Below, piece by piece: positions 6,110-9,044 of a stretch of 9,044 bases of DNA. Below the pieces are notes generated by a model, which was not told the origin of the DNA, searched no databases, and worked only from the letters and a program-made list of their open reading frames with translations. Each line of letters starts with the position of its first letter. The first letter of the stretch is position 1. The stretch is from an uncultured Prevotella sp. (GTDB lineage Bacteria > Bacteroidota > Bacteroidia > Bacteroidales > Bacteroidaceae), in assembly GCA_902497035.1 (NCBI GenBank), contig CABVDL010000103.1:1-9044 (forward strand). Reading direction: 5' to 3'. The translations under genes were made by a program, and so were the position numbers.

Positions 6110-6139
6110 CAAAGATAAGCCAAATTTTTGATACGCAAG
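6110..6139 (-). promoter_or_regulatory. Promoter of the outer-membrane barrel gene
   Basis: On the minus strand a perfect -7 box, TATCTTTG (6117-6110), follows a near-consensus CTTG (6139-6136) with an 18-bp spacer. Transcription would start near 6104, leaving a leader of about 28 nt before the ATG at 6076. Confidence 0.6.
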
Positions 6140-6140
6140 G

Positions 6141-6172
6141 GGGAAAATCCCTATTTGTTTTAGGGAAAATCC
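6141..6172. promoter_or_regulatory. Pair of 10-bp direct repeats upstream of the barrel promoter
   Basis: GGGAAAATCC occurs at 6141-6150 and 6163-6172, exactly 22 bp apart and beginning one base upstream of the predicted -33 box. Identical half-sites on the same helix face directly behind a promoter are the usual arrangement for an activator dimer or response regulator. Each copy is also partly self-complementary (GGA and TCC ends). No known regulator can be named. Confidence 0.5.
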
Positions 6173-6212
6173 TTTTACACTGTTTATACCGTAGGTATGC
6201 GCTGCCGGTGGC

Positions 6213-6349
6213 AGTGTAGTGGCCGGCCTGGTGCCGGCCACCGTCCGCAGGTATTGAAGGTATTGATGTGGACAGCCATACCAAGGGCTGACCGTCCGCA
6301 GACAGCCATACCAAGGGCTGGTGGCCGGCACCAGGCCGGCCACTACACT
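6213..6349. repeat. Inverted pair of REP-like palindromes, copies B and C
   Basis: Copy B (6213-6242) and copy C (6320-6349) are perfect 30-bp reverse complements of each other, separated by 77 bp, and each is itself a 9-5-9 palindrome (6219-6241 and 6321-6343) with the flank TACACT pointing outwards. They match copy A at 361-390. The arrangement is like a BIME or REPIN pair and lies between the GH2 stop and the barrel promoter. It may be a mobile element, and its long inverted repeat could also fold in RNA and end or stabilise the GH2 transcript. Confidence 0.85.
6271..6320. repeat. 30-bp direct repeat inside the REP pair
   Basis: GACAGCCATACCAAGGGCTG occurs at 6271-6290 and 6301-6320, separated by ACCGTCCGCA. 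That 10-mer also follows copy B at 6240-6249. Each 20-mer has imperfect ends, CAGCC and GGCTG, that can pair. The internal DNA of the element has thus been partly duplicated in tandem. Confidence 0.85.
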
Positions 6350-6387
6350 ACTTGCAAATTTCAACCAATTTTTCCATAGACTATATC

Positions 6388-8508
6388 CTATTGGTATGTT
6401 TTCTCCACGCTGTCCTCCACGCCGTCGCCTGTCACGCGGAACACGTGATGGCCGGCCGGTAGCGTGACGGGGCTGAAGGTCCAGATGATGCCCGACGGGT
6501 CGTCGCAGTGGCCGAGTGTCTGCCGCAGCTGTCCGTCGACGTAGAGGCTCAGGCTTTTGGCGTTGCTGTACACCTTAATAGTGTAGGGCTGGCCTGCCGG
6601 CAGGCGGGTGAGACGGCGGCTGGTGATGTGCAGCGTGACGGCCTTGTGGTTCCACCATGCCTTATACAGGTAGAATGCGTCTTTCTTCGTCAGCCGGTCG
6701 CGTGTGACGAGTCCCTTGTCGTTGATGTATTTGCGGTTGTTGTTTTGCGTGAAGTGAATGCCGTCGTCGGAGTCCATGAAGCCCTCCTGGCGCGCGGCCA
6801 CGGGGAAGTCGAACAGCACCCACATTGAGGTGAAGTTGAGGTAGGGCATTCGCATGATTTGCCTCACGTGTTCCTCGTGGATGAGGTTGGCCAGCTCCTC
6901 GTAGTGGTATTTGTCGTCGGCGCGCATCTTCTTCAGGTCCGTCATCGTGGTGTGGCAGAACGGGTTGCTGCCCGCACCGTATTCAGAGAGATTGCACACG
7001 CCCATCGCCTTGTGTATGGTGTCCATCTCTTCCTTGACGTAGGCCGGGTTGCCGAGGCTGTAGTACCATCCGTTGTATCTGTTTTCCGAGAAGAAGTCGC
7101 CCTTGAGGTGGCTGTATCCGTCGCGCTTGTAGCATGAGCAGTCGGTCATTCCCACGAGGCGGCTGCTGTCGAGCCTTTTGGCGTAGTCGTAGAGCCGCGC
7201 CGTCTCGGCCACCGTGCGCGCGCAGTCGAGCGGCCCCTGCAACTTGTCGGTGTTGCCCCAGCTGTCGAGCTCGTTCCACATGCCCCAGAACACGATGGAC
7301 GGATGGTTGTAGAGCGAGGCAATCATCTCCCGCATTTGCTGGTGGATGATGTCGAAGTATTGCGGCTGCGCCCTCACGCCGCTCACGTTGACCCATGGTA
7401 TCTCGGTCTGGACGATGATGCCGAGAGAGTCGCACAGCTCGTATTCCAGGTCGCGGTGGGGATAGTGGGCCAGCCTGAGGAAGTTGCATCCCAGCTCCCC
7501 GATAATCCGGTAGTCGCGCCGGATGTCGCTGTCGGTCACGGCCGAGGCCCTGAGGTCCATGTCCTGATGCTCACTGACGCCCCGCAGCGGATAGGGCTTG
7601 CCGTTGAGATAGAAGCCGCTGTCCGGGGTGGCTTTGAAGTAGCGGAAACCAATCTTCGCGCTGACGCGGTCGAGTGTCCGTCCCTTGCTGTCGCTGAGTG
7701 TAATGACGGCGTTGTAGCGGTAGGGGTCGGCCATACCCTGCCAGAGATGGGGCCGGGCGATGACGCAGCTGTCGGTGACGGTGAGTGGAGCCGTCTGATG
7801 GGGACGGAGGTCGTAGTGTCGCGAGCGCTCATATACCGTGCGGCCGCCGGCATCCTGCAGCCGGAAGCAGACCGCTATGCGCTGCCGCCGCCCGGTGGTG
7901 TTGGCCACGTCGGCCCTGAGGCAGGCGGTGGCGGCCTCGTCGGTCACCCGCGGCGTGGCCACGTGTAGGCGGTACAGCCCTGTGTGCTCGGGCGAGAAGA
8001 ACACGTTGTTCATTCGCTGCAGAAAGACGGGATTGTGCAGGCCACCGTTCTTGTTGAAGTCGGAGCTCACGGGGATGAGGCTGACGTCCTCGTGGTTGTC
8101 ACAGACCACGGTGACGGTGTTGTCGCCCTCGCGCACGGCTCCGTTGAGCCGTACCCAGAAAGGAGTGTAGCCGCCCATGTGGTGGATTAGCCGGCGGTTG
8201 TTGACATAGACCGTGGCCTGCTGGGCCGCGCCCTCAAACTGGAGCATCAATGGGTGGCTGATGTCGGCCTTGCCGAGGTTCAGCGTCAGGCGGTAGAAGC
8301 CCTTGCCCCGGTAGTATTTTGCGGAATGGCCGTCGAGAGCGTTGTAGGAGTGGGGTACGGTCACGTGCTGCCAGTGGATGCTGTCGAGGCTGAAATCCCA
8401 TTGGTCGAGCCGTTGGCAACTGCTGCCGGCGGTCTGGCTCCATGCCGTCAGCGAGCAGACAGCTGCGAGTAGCGACAATACAGCTGTTAAGCTTTTGTGT
8501 TTCATCAT
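6388..8508 (-). CDS. Secreted GH2-family glycoside hydrolase (beta-galactosidase type)
   Basis: This retaining glycosidase should remove beta-linked sugars, probably galactose, in the periplasm. The 706-residue precursor starts with a signal peptide (to about residue 24, AWS; the VC at 17-18 is a poor lipobox). The N-terminal sugar-binding fold (about 35-168) includes the NGGLHNPVFL segment at 154-163. An immunoglobulin-like domain (about 170-290) comes next, followed by the TIM barrel with LRGVSEHQDMDL (308-319), LAHYPH (346-351), the acid/base WNE (E413) and the nucleophile SEYG (E509). A further beta-rich domain closes the protein (about 620-700). Specificity could instead be glucuronide or mannoside. 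The gene has two adjacent ATG codons, and the upstream one, at 8508, overlaps the stop of a broken AraC-type frame. There is no SusC/SusD pair in the window. Confidence 0.9.
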   Translation of the reverse strand: MMKHKSLTAVLSLLAAVCSLTAWSQTAGSSCQRLDQWDFSLDSIHWQHVTVPHSYNALDGHSAKYYRGKGFYRLTLNLGKADISHPLMLQFEGAAQQATVYVNNRRLIHHMGGYTPFWVRLNGAVREGDNTVTVVCDNHEDVSLIPVSSDFNKNGGLHNPVFLQRMNNVFFSPEHTGLYRLHVATPRVTDEAATACLRADVANTTGRRQRIAVCFRLQDAGGRTVYERSRHYDLRPHQTAPLTVTDSCVIARPHLWQGMADPYRYNAVITLSDSKGRTLDRVSAKIGFRYFKATPDSGFYLNGKPYPLRGVSEHQDMDLRASAVTDSDIRRDYRIIGELGCNFLRLAHYPHRDLEYELCDSLGIIVQTEIPWVNVSGVRAQPQYFDIIHQQMREMIASLYNHPSIVFWGMWNELDSWGNTDKLQGPLDCARTVAETARLYDYAKRLDSSRLVGMTDCSCYKRDGYSHLKGDFFSENRYNGWYYSLGNPAYVKEEMDTIHKAMGVCNLSEYGAGSNPFCHTTMTDLKKMRADDKYHYEELANLIHEEHVRQIMRMPYLNFTSMWVLFDFPVAARQEGFMDSDDGIHFTQNNNRKYINDKGLVTRDRLTKKDAFYLYKAWWNHKAVTLHITSRRLTRLPAGQPYTIKVYSNAKSLSLYVDGQLRQTLGHCDDPSGIIWTFSPVTLPAGHHVFRVTGDGVEDSVEKTYQ

Positions 8509-8705
8509 ATCCTATTGTTCAGGTTCGCGGCAAAGTTAAGTAAAAATTCCGGATTGCAGGCTATTTGGACTGAAAAATTCTCCGCTAAAAGCCTGCGTGC
8601 CTTATCATTATGAGACAATGCGCGATTTGCAGACATAAAATCCTTGGGCAGGACCCCGAACTGCTGAACGAAGCACTTGGAGAAATATTCGGCGGTACAT
8701 TGCTT
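8505..8705 (-). pseudogene. C-terminal fragment of an AraC-type regulator, possibly from a hybrid two-component system
   Basis: A 66-codon open frame after an in-frame TAG (8708-8706) encodes AEYFSKCFVQQFGVLPKDF near its beginning, the second helix-turn-helix signature of AraC/XylS proteins (YFS..F...FG..P..F). Nothing recognisable of the first helix-turn-helix or of a sensor part remains upstream, so the gene is broken. The frame stops with TGA at 8507-8505, overlapping the GH2 start codon by ATGA. AraC domains like this end the hybrid two-component sensors that control glycan-use loci in Bacteroidota, so this may be the remains of the regulator of the GH2 gene. The 43 residues after the motif match nothing I know. 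Confidence 0.65.
8531..8538 (-). promoter_or_regulatory. -7 box of a likely GH2 promoter
   Basis: TAACTTTG on the minus strand matches TAnnTTTG and would place the transcription start near 8525, about 17 nt before the GH2 ATG. No good -33 TTTG lies 18-21 bp further upstream, so the promoter may be weak or need an activator. Confidence 0.4.
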
Positions 8706-8708
8706 CTA

Positions 8709-8935
8709 CTTATAACTGAGTGTGATATGGTTGTTCTATTACATGGCCCACATAGCCTTGGCATTTTCAGAGGGTAAAGGAAACGAAAATCATGTACAGG
8801 CTCACGCTCCCTGAGGAGCTCTGAGTCTGTACGTGACTATTTTCCAATAAACTTATGTCCGATTCAGGGTGACGCATTGACGAAGTCAGGAGGGTATTCC
8901 TGTATGCGTGTCTGTTTTTTCTATACGCGCAAATG
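8709..8935. other. Gene-free region with a long imperfect hairpin
   Basis: I see no reliable gene. A 64-codon minus-strand frame here (8767-8961) has no recognisable features and runs into the palindrome at 8936. The notable item is an imperfect hairpin at 8785-8844. From outside in, GAAAAT pairs with ATTTTC, a 3-nt bulge follows, a 14-bp stem at 8791-8804 and 8822-8835 contains two G-T pairs, and GCTCC-CTGA-GGAGC forms the tip. Confidence 0.6.
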
Positions 8936-9021
8936 GTTGGGCGGGGATAAACCCCGCCCAACTACGAACCCACCGGACGGTGAAGGTGACCCACTGGTAG
9001 GGGCGGGGTTTATCCCCGCCC
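8936..9021. repeat. Inverted pair of GC-rich palindromes (second REP-like family)
   Basis: The first palindrome (8936-8962) has 11-bp arms, GTTGGGCGGGG and CCCCGCCCAAC, around ATAAA. The second (9001-9021) has 8-bp arms, GGGCGGGG and CCCCGCCC, around TTTAT. The two 21-bp cores are exact reverse complements, with 38 bp between the elements, the usual arrangement of paired REP sequences. They differ in sequence from the family at 361 and 6213. No mobilising transposase is visible; the window ends 23 bases further on. Confidence 0.85.
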
Positions 9022-9044
9022 TCCCCCCGCAAAACATATCAAAA

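Noticed and set aside
6098..6379. Open frames across the REP pair (88 and 60 codons)
   Set aside because: The translations (AGLVPATS- or GRHQAGHY-type) come from the palindromic element itself and are a known kind of false gene call.
8767..8961. 64-codon minus-strand open frame
   Set aside because: It starts inside the GC-rich palindrome and crosses the long hairpin; it has no signal peptide, no motif and no promoter.

Overview
The window looks like chromosomal DNA from a member of the Bacteroidota, most likely Prevotellaceae. The evidence is the set of TAnnTTTG (-7) promoter motifs with TTTG-like -33 boxes, the lack of Shine-Dalgarno sequences ahead of genes, a PorT-type outer-membrane barrel, the greA-HIT gene pair, a DUF6169-type protein and a secreted GH2 glycosidase. 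This placement is inferred from gene families and promoter style; I could not run any search.

Layout. Positions 1-873 hold no credible gene but are packed with repeats: a 22-bp tandem array (1-149), an 11-bp array (194-226), a palindromic interspersed element (361-390), a second, unrelated 22-bp array (602-701) and a nested inverted-repeat structure (789-863). On the minus strand follow a type II NADH dehydrogenase (874-2226) and, directly upstream of it, a beta-class DNA methyltransferase (2243-3238). The methyltransferase has its own promoter with a 16-bp palindrome at the predicted start of transcription. Its reading frame continues upstream into what looks like the winged-helix tail of another protein, probably a gene fossil. 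Positions 3606-4267 carry an AT-rich, plus-strand two-gene operon (a 53-residue basic protein and a DUF6169-like protein, ATGA overlap).

Further on, all genes are again on the minus strand: greA (4868-5338) with a HIT-family hydrolase 3 nt behind it (4466-4864), an outer-membrane beta-barrel protein (5507-6076) with a strong terminator and a regulated-looking promoter, and a large periplasmic GH2 glycoside hydrolase (6388-8508). Between the last two lies a pair of inverted palindromes identical to the one at 361-390. Upstream of the GH2 gene is a broken AraC-type regulator fragment whose stop overlaps the GH2 start. The last 335 bases hold a long imperfect hairpin and a second family of paired palindromes.

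Functionally the window mixes housekeeping genes (respiratory NADH oxidation, transcript cleavage, nucleotide hydrolysis) with accessory material (orphan methyltransferase, DUF6169 operon, glycan degradation). The unusual content is the repeat load: at least two palindromic element families in inverted pairs, and four direct-repeat series whose periods are 11 or 22 bp.
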